DNA of 64,000 nucleotides, taken from contig DUSF01000039.1 of assembly GCA_012842745.1 (NCBI GenBank), positions 1 through 64,000 of the forward strand. Reading direction: 5' to 3'. The notes under the pieces were generated by a model, which searched no databases, had not been told where the DNA came from, and saw only the letters and a program-made list of their open reading frames with translations. Positions 46,069-53,816 of this stretch are shown here, one piece after another. Both the position numbers and the translations under genes were made by a program. Position 1 is the first letter of the stretch. Every line of letters starts with the position of its first letter. Source of the DNA: Bacillus sp. (in: firmicutes). Lineage in GTDB: Bacteria; Bacillota; Bacilli; Bacillales; Bacillaceae_J.

Positions 46069-46692
46069 TTGAATTCAATGGAGGATTTTGCAAGTAGACT
46101 AAAGTATTTAGAGGCTGTGTTAAAAAACGCAAAAACTAGAAAGGGAAAAAATGTGGTAACGTTCTCTACTTTTCACAGTGCAAAGGGGCTAGAGTTTGAG
46201 CACGTTTTTATGGTTGACTTAATAGATGGAATCCTTCCCTCATCGGACGAATATAGAAGTGGAACGGCAGGTGCCAATGCAATGGACGAGGCGACCCGCT
46301 TGTTCTATGTCGGAATGACACGGGCGAAAAAACACCTAGAGTTGATTGGATATAGGGAAAGAGATGGGGAAAAAGTGCAGGAATCCTCCTTTGTTTCTTA
46401 TGTTAAAAGTATTTTGAGTCCGCCAGCTGAAAGGGTGAAAGTAGATAAAGATGTAGTTCATGTCGAAGTCAAAAAGAAAGTTAGAGTTGGAACTACGACC
46501 ATCCCTTATAATCCTAATGCTATTAGGGAACAGGGCGAATTGCAAAAAGGTAAGCTAATTAAGCATCGGGTTTTTGGGCGCGGTGAAATCGTAAAATTGA
46601 GCGAAGATTTAATCGAAGTTCGTTTTCAAGCGGGAGTCAAAAACCTTGCGGTGCAGACTTGCTTGGAGATGGGGCTGCTAGAGCCAGTATAA
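46069..46692 (+). pseudogene. 3' fragment of a UvrD/PcrA-type helicase (YjcD-like)
   Basis: 207 codons covering only the end of an SF1 helicase: motif V STFHSAKGLEFEHVFMVDL, motif VI RLFYVGMTRAKKHLELIGY, and a C-terminal KLIKHRVFGRGEIVKL domain. Walker A, motifs Ia-IV and about 500 residues are missing, so the product cannot hydrolyse ATP. The upstream side ends abruptly. Related short GT(A/G)CCTGACC sequences flank the fragment. Confidence 0.78.
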
Positions 46693-46859
46693 GGGTGCCT
46701 GACCCCTTTTCGATAGCAGCCCACATCATTTATTTTAGTGGCATCCTTGCCTATGGGTGGATTCAAACAATGAATTATATACCAGATATTGAGAATGCTT
46801 CTGAAAATATGACGGTTCTTCAAAATGAAGTTGCTTTTGGATATGTAGAAAGAGGTTCT

Positions 46860-46973
46860 GTATACATATACCTAGTTCTCTCATTTGTATTTGTTTCCCA
46901 TGACAAAACTTTCGTAAAGAATGTAGCAGATTTGCAATTTCATATTTCTGAGAAAATATTGCGCCAAGTATGA
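46860..46973 (+). pseudogene. C-terminal relic of an ABC-F-type ATPase
   Basis: The last ~35 codons read LVLSFVFVSHDKTFVKNVAD, then a short tail; the SHD-x-x-F-x-x-x-V-A segment is the H-loop and end typical of ABC-F proteins (Vga/Msr-like). The rest of the frame upstream is unrelated. It lies immediately before the intact vmlR locus, so an older tandem ABC-F gene may have been deleted. Confidence 0.5.
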
Positions 46974-47044
46974 TTGGAAATGTGTGGATGATTCAGCCAT
47001 TCGCCTTCCGCCAGTGTCTCATATTTTCCTTTTCCAATTAATTA

Positions 47045-47053
47045 TGCTATAAT
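47045..47053 (+). promoter_or_regulatory. Extended -10 promoter of vmlR
   Basis: TGCTATAAT is a perfect extended -10; the -35 region is weak. Transcription would begin near 47060, giving a leader of about 258 nt that contains the uORF and attenuator. Confidence 0.65.
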
Positions 47054-47082
47054 TATAGGAATAATACTAGAAGGGATGATGG

Positions 47083-47121
47083 GTGGACGATGTTAAACTA
47101 ATCTTATTTTTAAAAGTTTGA
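47083..47121 (+). CDS. Leader peptide ORF of the vmlR attenuator
   Basis: GTG 47083 with AAGGG seven bases upstream encodes the 12-residue peptide MDDVKLILFLKV and stops at TGA 47119-47121, inside the first stem of the leader. Its position means that a ribosome stalled on it would melt that stem, the standard requirement for ribosome-mediated attenuation. Confidence 0.6.
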   Translation: MDDVKLILFLKV

Positions 47122-47260
47122 AATTGTATATTTCAAATCATATGAAATAGGATTAGTCTGCCCATTTTTAATATACTAGTTGAGCTATCTATGGAATAGC
47201 TTTATTTAAGCACGATAAAAATGAGACTAATCCTTCCAAAATCAATTGGGGGGATTTTTT
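47098..47260 (+). promoter_or_regulatory. Ribosome-mediated transcription attenuator of vmlR
   Basis: Three alternative pairings can be read. (1) CTAATCTTATTT (47098-47109) with AAATAGGATTAG (47145-47156), 12 bp, enclosing a smaller hairpin TTTGAAAT/ATTTCAAA. (2) Antiterminator GGATTAGTCT (47150-47159) with AGACTAATCC (47224-47233), 10 perfect bp. (3) Terminator AATCCTTCC (47229-47237) with GGGGGGATT (47248-47256) then TTTTTT. Pairings 1 and 2 share GGATTAG; 2 and 3 share AATCC. Drug-stalled ribosomes on the uORF would open 1, allow 2 and prevent 3. Confidence 0.8.
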
Positions 47261-47317
47261 CATTATGGCTGAAAGTTGTATCATTCGAATCCTCCCTATA
47301 AAGAGAGGGATGACTTT

Positions 47318-48958
47318 ATGAAGGAACTACTAAAATTACAAAGTATTGGGTATGAAATAAATGATGTAACCATTTTTGAAGATGTGACTGCAAGCGTTCA
47401 AGAAGGAGATATAATCGGTATCATTGGTAAAAACGGTGCTGGAAAATCAACGTTGTTGCAATTAATTAATAATGATTTATTACCGACAAATGGACAAATT
47501 ACGTGGTTAGAGCCGAATTTGCAGATTGTTTTAGTTGAACAAGAAACAGAGACGTATTCTTTGGAGGAGATGACATCTTTAGAAAATATTTTGCTTGGGA
47601 AATGGCATGTACCAACAGGCGATTTTCCCCATTTGAGTGGTGGCGAAAAATTGAAAGCACGGCTTGCAAAAGGGCTTGCTAATAATGCCCATTTATTGCT
47701 TTTAGACGAACCGACCAATCACCTTGATGATTCAAGTAAGGAATTTCTCAAGGAACAACTGCAACAATATAAAGGTACGATTATTTTAGTTTCACATGAT
47801 CGTTATTTCTTAGATGAGGTAGCAACAAAAATCTGGTCAATTGAAGGAAAAAAGGTTATCGAACACAAAGGCAATTATTCCAGCTATATGGAGGCCCGTG
47901 AGCGGAAAAGGTTAACACAAGCGCGGGAATATGAGAAACAGCAAAAAATGATTGAGCAAATTGAAGGGCAAATCAAAGAACTAAACTCTTGGTCAAAAAA
48001 AGCGCATGCCCAATCAACAAAAAAGGAAGGATTCAAGGAATACCATCGTGTTAAAGCAAAGCGCATGGATGCACAGGTTAAATCAAAACGAAAGCGTCTT
48101 GAAAAAGAACTTGAAAAGGCAGAAGTTGAGCGGGTAGAGCCTGAATATTCAGTGAAGTTTTCGATGAAAGCAAATAAGAGGCTTGGAAAACGTTTTTTAG
48201 AAGTTAAGAATGTAACAAAAGCTTTTGACGGGCGAATATTGTTTAAAGATGTTAATTTTACGATTCAGCATGGCGAAAAGGTTGCCTTAATTGGCCCGAA
48301 TGGAAGCGGAAAAACGACTTTGTTAAAAATAATTATTGGCGAGGAAACAGCACAAGGTGAGGTCTGGATTTCACCGGCTGCTACTATTGGATATCTGACG
48401 CAAGAAGTGTTTGATTTGCCGCTTGACAAAACACCTGAGCAGCTTTTTTACAGAGCAACTTTCGAAGCAAGAGGAAAAGTTCAAAATTTAATGAAGCATT
48501 TAGGCTTTACGGCTTCCCAATGGAAGGAACCTATCGCGGCTATGAGCATGGGTGAGCGGGTCAAATGCAAGATGATGGCTTATATATTAGAAGAAAAAGA
48601 CGTGCTCATATTAGATGAGCCAACAAATCATCTTGATTTGCCTTCACGAGAGCAACTGGAAAAAATCTTATCAGACTACAATGGAACGCTGATTGTAGTA
48701 TCACATGACCGCTATTTTCTTGAGAAAACAACGAATAGCAAACTTGTCATTTTGAACAATAGAATACAAAAGCAATGGAAAGAAGAAATAATCCCCCAAA
48801 ATGATTTTAATGAAGAGTTGCGGTTAAAGCTTGAGACAGAAAGACAAGAAGTCTTAGGAAAGCTAAGCTTTATGACACCAAAAGACGAGGCATACAGCGA
48901 ACTTGATATGAAATTTAAAGAACTTACCGAACAAATAAGAGCACTTTCCAAAAAATAA
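47318..48958 (+). CDS. vmlR: Ribosome-protection ABC-F ATPase VmlR
   Basis: 546-aa cytosolic ABC-F protein that displaces lincosamides, streptogramin A and pleuromutilins from the ribosome. Two ATPase domains: Walker A GKNGAGKST (about 38) and GPNGSGKTT (about 324); signatures LSGGEKLKARLAKGL and MSMGERVKCKMMAYI; Walker B LLLLDEPTNHLDD and VLILDEPTNHLDL; H-loops VSHDRYFL twice. The inter-domain linker AHAQSTKKEGFKEYHRVKAK is characteristic of VmlR. The start at 47318 has GAGGGA seven bases upstream; the longer frame from 47276 is leader sequence. Confidence 0.92.
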   Translation: MKELLKLQSIGYEINDVTIFEDVTASVQEGDIIGIIGKNGAGKSTLLQLINNDLLPTNGQITWLEPNLQIVLVEQETETYSLEEMTSLENILLGKWHVPTGDFPHLSGGEKLKARLAKGLANNAHLLLLDEPTNHLDDSSKEFLKEQLQQYKGTIILVSHDRYFLDEVATKIWSIEGKKVIEHKGNYSSYMEARERKRLTQAREYEKQQKMIEQIEGQIKELNSWSKKAHAQSTKKEGFKEYHRVKAKRMDAQVKSKRKRLEKELEKAEVERVEPEYSVKFSMKANKRLGKRFLEVKNVTKAFDGRILFKDVNFTIQHGEKVALIGPNGSGKTTLLKIIIGEETAQGEVWISPAATIGYLTQEVFDLPLDKTPEQLFYRATFEARGKVQNLMKHLGFTASQWKEPIAAMSMGERVKCKMMAYILEEKDVLILDEPTNHLDLPSREQLEKILSDYNGTLIVVSHDRYFLEKTTNSKLVILNNRIQKQWKEEIIPQNDFNEELRLKLETERQEVLGKLSFMTPKDEAYSELDMKFKELTEQIRALSKK

Positions 48959-48985
48959 AATGTATAAGGTTATATAAAGAAATAA

Positions 48986-49022
48986 AAGCCGATATTCGCG
49001 AAGCAGGAATAATCGGCTTTTG
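48986..49022. terminator. Terminator after vmlR
   Basis: AAAAGCCGAT and ATCGGCTTTT arms enclose a partly paired TTCGCGAAGCAGGAA loop. Serves the two convergent genes. Confidence 0.75.
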
Positions 49023-49066
49023 TTATACTAGTTTAACTAAAGATTCCCATTACTTATAACGTTCCA

Positions 49067-49420
49067 TTATTTAAGCTCAATCAAGTAAAGCAGATTACCT
49101 TCAGGGTCACTGAAGTGCGCAATCCGGGTTGCATTTTCTTCCGTAATATGTGGGAATTCAACGCCACGGGATTTCAGTATTTCGATTGCAGGCTCTAATT
49201 TTTGTACTTCTAATCCAATAGAAATGTTATCTGCTCTTCCGGGTTGGGAACCTTGTTCTCTGGTAGGATGTATTAGACTAATTGTCAACCCCGGTGCTTC
49301 AATCTGAGCCAAATGCCCTTCCACTTCGTGTGTCAACTTTAACCCAAGGGTTTCGACGTAAAATTGTACTGCTTTTTTAAAATCGGTTACTATGATACTC
49401 ATATTGCCACTCTTATACAT
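49067..49420 (-). CDS. VOC-superfamily (glyoxalase/bleomycin-resistance-like) protein
   Basis: 117-aa two-module VOC protein: MSIIVTDFKKAVQFYVETLG opening and FSDPEGNLLYLIELK close with the metal-ligand-type Glu. Start 49420 follows GGAGGG at 7-base spacing; the upstream in-frame ATG lies within that ribosome site. Glyoxalase, antibiotic binding or dioxygenase activity cannot be distinguished. Confidence 0.8.
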   Translation of the reverse strand: MYKSGNMSIIVTDFKKAVQFYVETLGLKLTHEVEGHLAQIEAPGLTISLIHPTREQGSQPGRADNISIGLEVQKLEPAIEILKSRGVEFPHITEENATRIAHFSDPEGNLLYLIELK

Positions 49421-49531
49421 TGTGTATCCCTCCATTTTTCAATCTTTTTTAAAATTATATTCAATAGTAGTTTTATTTACAAATTCTACAATCCTTTGTT
49501 TAATAACAGTGTCAACGAAGAATTTAAATAA

Positions 49532-49720
49532 GTTGAGAAACTTTATAAAAAAGGGAACGAATTTTTAAATCTTACCAATAAATTGAATGGGCGGGTAGCA
49601 AGCAAGGATGTCTTAACATCCGAGGAGTATATTTCATATATCGAAGCCCTTATGACATATGAGAAAGTGTTAGTGCAGAGTGGGATAAATCCAAGTGAAG
49701 GACCAATAAATCATTTATAA
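49532..49720 (+). pseudogene. C-terminal remnant of an ORF beside the Tn3 transposase relic
   Basis: 62 codons (VEKLYKKGNEFLNLTNKLNG, EEYISYIEALMTYEKVLVQS) with protein-like composition but no start; a TAA directly precedes it. It ends 26 bases before the Tn3 transposase remnant on the same strand, suggesting a transposon accessory gene. Not recognised further. Confidence 0.4.
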
Positions 49721-49746
49721 AATGATATGGGGAGAGAGGGAGATCA

Positions 49747-50154
49747 TTGAAAAGAAATTGGAGCCAAAAGGAACTCGATGAACATTTTAGCTTATTGCCG
49801 AATGAAAATCATTTAGTGCTAAGTAAGAAGACAAGCGTAAACCGTTTAGGATTTGCTGTCCTTCTTAAATATTTTCAACTTGAGGCGTAGTTTCCCAACA
49901 AGAAGCAAGATGTGCCCAGGGATGTTGTTCAACATCTAGCTGATTAAGTAGCTGCTTCGGTTGAAGATTTTTTTGATAGCTATGGTTGGGGTGGAAAAGA
50001 AAGAAGTTATACAGAGCATCGAAAAGCAATACGTAATCTTTTAGGAAATCAAGCAAATAGCCCTTTTCGTGCGTGGAAAGTCGAACCTCCCTCTTCAGGA
50101 AGTTTGAAGAGAATGATTAAATCTGCTATCAATAATTTTGAAAAATTTATATGA
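49747..50154 (+). mobile_element. Tn3-family transposase remnant
   Basis: One frame of 136 codons reads as the DUF4158 N-terminal domain of Tn3 transposases (NRLGFAVLLKYFQLEA, FPNKKQDVPRDVVQHLAD, FDSYGWGGKERSYTEHRKAI) and then, after an internal deletion, the PPSSGSLKRMIKSAINNFEK segment that normally follows later. Two in-frame stop codons (TAG after LEA and TAA after HLAD) interrupt it. The catalytic DDE region is gone. Confidence 0.78.
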
Positions 50155-50268
50155 CACTACCCATCAATGGAGTCATTCAACACAAATGGAAAAGTATCAT
50201 TATTAAACTCGATATGCATCAGCGAATACCAATTAAGTCAAAAGTGTTTTAACTTTAAGCATTGATTG

Positions 50269-50318
50269 GTATCGAGTAGTAGGGGGGAATCACCCTTCAC
50301 TACTCGATTTTATTTGTT
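50269..50318. terminator. Bidirectional terminator at the end of the split-sigma operon
   Basis: ATCGAGTAGT and ACTACTCGAT arms separated by a GGGGGGAATCACCCTTC loop that pairs partly; T-rich on both exits. It marks the 3' end of the minus-strand rsoA-like gene. Confidence 0.7.
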
Positions 50319-50496
50319 CTATAATTTCAAAAAAACCAGGAACATTTAAATCCACTTTATTTAATCTAGTAATAATACTTAAAATGATCTCTTGCTTAAG
50401 ATCCTCTCTGTTTTTTGGGTGAGTTTGAAGTAATCGCTTGTTTATAATGGGTTCTAATAATTTAATAATCTTTTCGACATTCTGAGATTCGTACAA
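50290..50496 (-). CDS. RsoA-like sigma cofactor (region 2-type half sigma)
   Basis: 68 aa from TTG 50496 (GAGAAGG just upstream). The sequence IIKLLEPIINKRLLQTHPKN and REDLKQEIILSIITRL resembles sigma region 2 helices, and VPGFFEIIEQIK the end of RsoA/YvrHa proteins, which are about 80 aa and pair with SigO to form a two-subunit sigma factor. It is the last gene after the SigO-like and YvrJ-like ORFs. The frame from 50544 extends back into yvrJ and is rejected. Confidence 0.6.
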   Translation of the reverse strand: MYESQNVEKIIKLLEPIINKRLLQTHPKNREDLKQEIILSIITRLNKVDLNVPGFFEIIEQIKSSSEG

Positions 50497-50503
50497 AACC
50501 TTC

Positions 50504-50653
50504 TCACTCCTTCTTTTGTTTAACAACTTCTGCAAGTTGTACAATAGCGTTTTCTAACGACTCTATCTTGTTTTCAAACCTATGAAGTAAATAAATACTA
50601 ATAGCGATTGGAAAACCCATATTACCAATTAATGTAATGATGTCATAATCCAA
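50504..50653 (-). CDS. YvrJ-family small membrane protein (holin-like)
   Basis: 49 aa from TTG 50653, with AAGGAG 10 bases upstream: a single N-terminal membrane helix (DIITLIGNMGFPIAISIYLL) followed by a charged coiled-coil segment (RFENKIESLENAIVQLAEVV). This is the YvrJ pattern and also that of BhlA/UviB holin-like proteins. In B. subtilis yvrJ belongs to the SigO-RsoA regulon. Too short to be caught by standard ORF cut-offs; the context makes it convincing. Confidence 0.7.
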   Translation of the reverse strand: MDYDIITLIGNMGFPIAISIYLLHRFENKIESLENAIVQLAEVVKQKKE

Positions 50654-50656
50654 TAC

Positions 50657-51202
50657 CTAACAACTCCTTCTTAGTTTTTCCAAAGTTTTATTACGTGTTT
50701 TAGAGACGGCCTGTTGGGAAATGCAAAGTATTTCAGCAATCTCTTTATCTTTTAAATCATCAATATATGACATTGATAATATATTTTTTTGATGTTGTGA
50801 TAAAATGCGTAATTTCTTTATTAGCTCAACATTTTCAATATAATCCTCGATGTGTTTAGAATTTGTCAGATAATCATAGGTCTCTAATACCGCAATGTTG
50901 TCTATTAAAGTTATATTTTCCTCATCATCAATTGGTTTATCTAATATAACCATGTACCGTTCTTCTCTTTTTCTTTCACTTTTATCAAAATTGATTGAAA
51001 AGTAATAGATGTATTGCGAAAAGTAGCTTAATATCCTTACAGCGCGAAAATGTTCTTTAAACCTTTCATCTAATGCCTTCCGATTTTCAGGGGTTGGTTT
51101 TTTTTAAAAGAGCAGAAGTAAATTTTGATTTTCCTTTTCAGAGACAAATGTCTTTATAATTGGATTATCTAGTGCTTCTTTTGGAATTAATTGAGTTAGC
51201 AT
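50657..51202 (-). pseudogene. SigO-like sigma factor with an in-frame stop at codon 33
   Basis: From ATG 51202 (GAGGGTG 10 bases upstream) the frame encodes LIPKEALDNPIIKTFVSEKE and then TAA at 51104-51106, directly inside an A8 run, and continues in the same frame with PTPENRKALDERFKEHFRAV, IYYFSINFDKSERKREERY and a full sigma region 4 (SMSYIDDLKDKEIAEILCIS, QQAVSKTRNKTLEKLRR) to 50657. Homology to the paralogue at 56 kb runs across the stop. Restart at ATG 50953 would give a 98-aa region-4-only product. Either a recent nonsense mutation or read-through. Confidence 0.65.
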
Positions 51203-51295
51203 AAAATAAAATCACCCTCACAGGAATGTATGTTCTTTTTTTGTCCGAAAAAATATTTCACTTTTATAACCAAAAGGTAAAACAATTAATTACTA

Positions 51296-51326
51296 TATAA
51301 AGTAAAATTTTCCTTTTAAAATACAA
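51296..51326 (-). promoter_or_regulatory. Shared promoter-like motif before the SigO-like operon
   Basis: On the minus strand GGTTGTA (TTGTA at 51326-51322), 19 bp, CTTTATA (51302-51296), about 94 bases before the ATG at 51202. The same TTGTA-N19-CTTTATA occurs before the M23 and SleB genes, and a variant before 55737. Proposed as the promoter read by the SigO/RsoA-like factor. Confidence 0.6.
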
Positions 51327-51329
51327 CCT

Positions 51330-51657
51330 TTCGATTAAATTTTACAATATTAACCTTTTATTAACAATAAAAAAGAGAAAATATGTTCGTTGGTGGTATG
51401 TTGGATTTAGATATTTGTAAATGCTTTTTCACTAAACAGTAAGGAGAATGGATAGTAGTTTTAAAGGTTTTATGGAGTGGCGAGCATGCTTGCCGAAGCC
51501 AATTATCTTTGATACTGGCAGCTTGGATTTTAAAACAAGTAGAATGTGACAACTATCTTTGCGAACACTGGCATCCATCATGCCGTTTTTGAACTTATCT
51601 CGGACTTACCCCGATTTAGAGTAAGAAACAAGAGCGCGATAGTTTGAATAAGACAAA
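51330..51657. other. Intergenic stretch without a recognised gene
   Basis: No ORF with a ribosome site and family match. TTAATATTGTAAAA (minus strand, about 51343-51356) recurs before the SigO-like paralogue at 55.9 kb. GC-richer text near 51470-51600 in several frames hints at an eroded gene but is not identifiable. Confidence 0.35.
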
Positions 51658-51700
51658 TAAAAAAGTCGTTTCCTTCTATATTTAGGAAACGACTTTTTTA
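51658..51700. terminator. Strong bidirectional terminator
   Basis: AAAAAAGTCGTTTCCT and AGGAAACGACTTTTTT form a perfect 16-bp stem around TCTATATTT. Confidence 0.85.
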
Positions 51701-51807
51701 GGTTTAAATTTGTTAGCGTGAAAATAATGATATTTTTACCATTACGCAATTTAAGAATAAGAGAAAGTTTATAACTAAGTTTTACATATATATCGGCTGA
51801 TCCCCTA

Positions 51808-51978
51808 TCAGGCTTCAACTGAAGAAAGCGAAGAAAATGTTAAAGATACGGAATCTAGTTTATTTAAATTACCAGTTGCATCTTTGATAATTCCACTCAT
51901 ACTTAAAAAAACCATGAAAATTGTTACAAACCCTTCTCCATTTAGACTTGCTATTGAACCGTATTTAGATTTATTCAT
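51808..51978 (-). CDS. Small peptide with hydrophobic core
   Basis: 56 aa from ATG 51978 (or 62 from TTG 51996): SIASLNGEGFVTIFMVFLSM, SGIIKDATGNLNKLDSVSLT and a Ser-rich end. AAAAGGA directly precedes the ATG. Glycine-rich front plus hydrophobic helix resembles small secreted or bacteriocin-like peptides, but no leader motif or modification gene is seen. Could be spurious; the neighbourhood of wall hydrolases makes it worth noting. Confidence 0.4.
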   Translation of the reverse strand: MNKSKYGSIASLNGEGFVTIFMVFLSMSGIIKDATGNLNKLDSVSLTFSSLSSVEA

Positions 51979-51999
51979 TCCTTTTATTGTACCCAAAGA

Positions 52000-52354
52000 A
52001 TACTACTTTCTTTTATTAATTTAAAAAAAATATTTTTTGGGTTTATTTTTTCGTAAGAAAATCCCCTTTATAAATTGTAGGACAAACAATCTGGCCAGAG
52101 AGAAATCCTAACAAAATAATGAAATTCAAATACTTCCTTTAAACTAAAGCAGCTTAAGAAATACAGCTTATTAAGCTTTTAGGGTGTTATACAAAAATAG
52201 CTTTTTTCTTAAAAAGTGGTGGTTGGGTGGGTAAGTGAAAAAAATTATTAAATTATTACTCAAAACAGTGTAATAATTAGGGAGTTGTTTAGACTGTTTA
52301 TCCCTTGGGTGAAAATTTAATAATAAAAAAATTAATTATAAAAGGAGTTATATT
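52000..52354 (+). promoter_or_regulatory. Upstream region of the lysozyme gene
   Basis: No gene. GGTGTTATACAAAAATAGCT... CTTAAAA (about 52182-52213) resembles the GGTGTTGTAAAATAGCT... CTTTATA promoter of the M23 gene but with a 3-bp shorter spacing. AAAGGAG precedes the ATG at 52355 by 7 bases. Confidence 0.35.
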
Positions 52355-52864
52355 ATGTCAAATTTTTCTTTAGGCACAGATGGAGCAAAACTTATAAAGG
52401 CACATGAGGGATTTAGCTTGAAATTTTATGGAGATCCATATGGGTATCCAACAGTTGGATGGGGACATTTGATAACAAAGACTAAAGTATATACTAAAAA
52501 TACAACAGGTAATCCAAATGATTCTCTTCTATCTCAAGCAGATGCTGATGCTTTATCAAAATCTTTAAATCTGGGTTATACTTCACCAATTTCTCAGGCT
52601 AAAGCAGATACTTTTTTCTCTAATGATACTGCAGGTGCTGTAGCGGCAGTAAATAGGTTAGTACTTCCTAAAGGTTGTCAACTTTCACAATCTCAATTTG
52701 ATGCACTTGTTTCATTAACATTCAATGGAGGTTCTAAGGTGCTTGAAACTAATGATGTACAAGTTATGCTTGCCACTCCGCAAATATATCCAAATTTTGT
52801 TGGACCAATTACACCAACTGAAATTGATACTTGTTCAAGATTAGTCAGCAAAGCATTTTCATAA
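52355..52864 (+). CDS. GH24 (T4-type) lysozyme without signal peptide
   Basis: 169-aa muramidase cleaving MurNAc-GlcNAc bonds. The catalytic triad spacing of T4 lysozyme is exact: Glu18 (AHEGF), Asp27 (YGDPYG) and Thr33 (PTVGWGH). The later FDALVSLTFNGG motif is also conserved. No signal peptide or wall-binding domain, so export would need a holin or lysis. The reading frame appears cut short: after TAA 52862-52864 the +1 frame continues HNRYTGYPCLLGDFLFYWYK, which looks like a natural C terminus, suggesting a late frameshift that leaves the catalytic core intact. Confidence 0.82.
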   Translation: MSNFSLGTDGAKLIKAHEGFSLKFYGDPYGYPTVGWGHLITKTKVYTKNTTGNPNDSLLSQADADALSKSLNLGYTSPISQAKADTFFSNDTAGAVAAVNRLVLPKGCQLSQSQFDALVSLTFNGGSKVLETNDVQVMLATPQIYPNFVGPITPTEIDTCSRLVSKAFS

Positions 52865-52943
52865 TCGCTACACAGGCTATCCTTGCCTTCTTGGAGATTT
52901 TCTATTCTATTGGTACAAAATTTATTACATAACATTAATTCAT

Positions 52944-53624
52944 TTAATCAGTGACTTTTTTCAGTTCAAAATTTGTTGCCTCTAATGTCAAGATAAGCCT
53001 ATCATTATTAACAATAAAAAAACTTAAAGGTATGCCAAGTTTTGTAGAAGAATCACTTATGCTTATATCTTTCACTTTATCATTTAAATTTATATTTAAT
53101 ACATCGGGATTTATTTTAAAGCTTCTATAAAAAGAGTCTGTGTTATAGCATATTGATTCAATACTATATAATGGATTTTTTAGTTCATATTGATAATCAT
53201 TATAGTTTTTAAGTCCTTTTGATGAAAAGAGGTCTTTTTTAATTATAAATTCATTACCAACAACTTTTTGCCCTGTTGGATATTCAGAAGCATCATTATA
53301 TGAATTTGCAAATCCCAAAAGTTTCTCAACTTTCCAAGTTCCAAAGAAAGCTTTTTCAGTTTCACTGTCCAAATTTATACTTTCATCAAAACAATATTCA
53401 GATGTATTATTTGGAATAATAGGCTCATCCGTTTCAGGTTCAGGCTCACCAGAAGTATTTGTTTGAGAAGTTTCCACACCTTGGGAAACCGTTGCATTTT
53501 CTACGCTATTATTCGAAGGATTTGAAATCTCTTGAGTTGATGTCATTTCAACGCTTCCACAAGCCGATGATAGCATCAACATGATCGTAATACAAACCAA
53601 TAATCTTTTTTTCATATTGCACAT
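52944..53624 (-). CDS. Lipoprotein beside the lysozyme gene
   Basis: 226-aa lipoprotein: signal LLVCITIMLMLSSACGS (lipobox SSAC), then a Ser/Thr/Pro/Glu-rich linker and a beta-rich domain (about 85-225). Start could be residue 1 or the Met at position 4 (AAAGGATG upstream). No family recognised. It converges on the lysozyme gene; a role as an outside-facing immunity protein is possible but unproved. Confidence 0.7.
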   Translation of the reverse strand: MCNMKKRLLVCITIMLMLSSACGSVEMTSTQEISNPSNNSVENATVSQGVETSQTNTSGEPEPETDEPIIPNNTSEYCFDESINLDSETEKAFFGTWKVEKLLGFANSYNDASEYPTGQKVVGNEFIIKKDLFSSKGLKNYNDYQYELKNPLYSIESICYNTDSFYRSFKINPDVLNINLNDKVKDISISDSSTKLGIPLSFFIVNNDRLILTLEATNFELKKVTD

Positions 53625-53816
53625 CCTTTTTTATTTTTTTGATCGTGTCACAGGCTCCTGGAAATTGGCGAAATCGCACGATTTTATCTCGGTGTTCGTA
53701 AAGAACCAAATAATTTATAGTATTTTATACATTTTACATCTACCTTCCGATTTTTTCCATGTTAAAATTAAACTTGAATAATTTATTAAAATTGAACAGG
53801 GGGAACAGATGAATCC

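Noticed and set aside
46701-46860. Front part of the 46659-46973 frame as a gene
   Set aside because: It reads through the end of the helicase fragment and a repeat-like sequence; only the last ~35 codons look like protein.
52182-52213. Fifth exact copy of the TTGTA-N19-CTTTATA motif before the lysozyme
   Set aside because: GGTGTTATA...CTTAAAA is similar but the spacing is 3 bp short and box 1 differs, so it is only mentioned as a possible variant.
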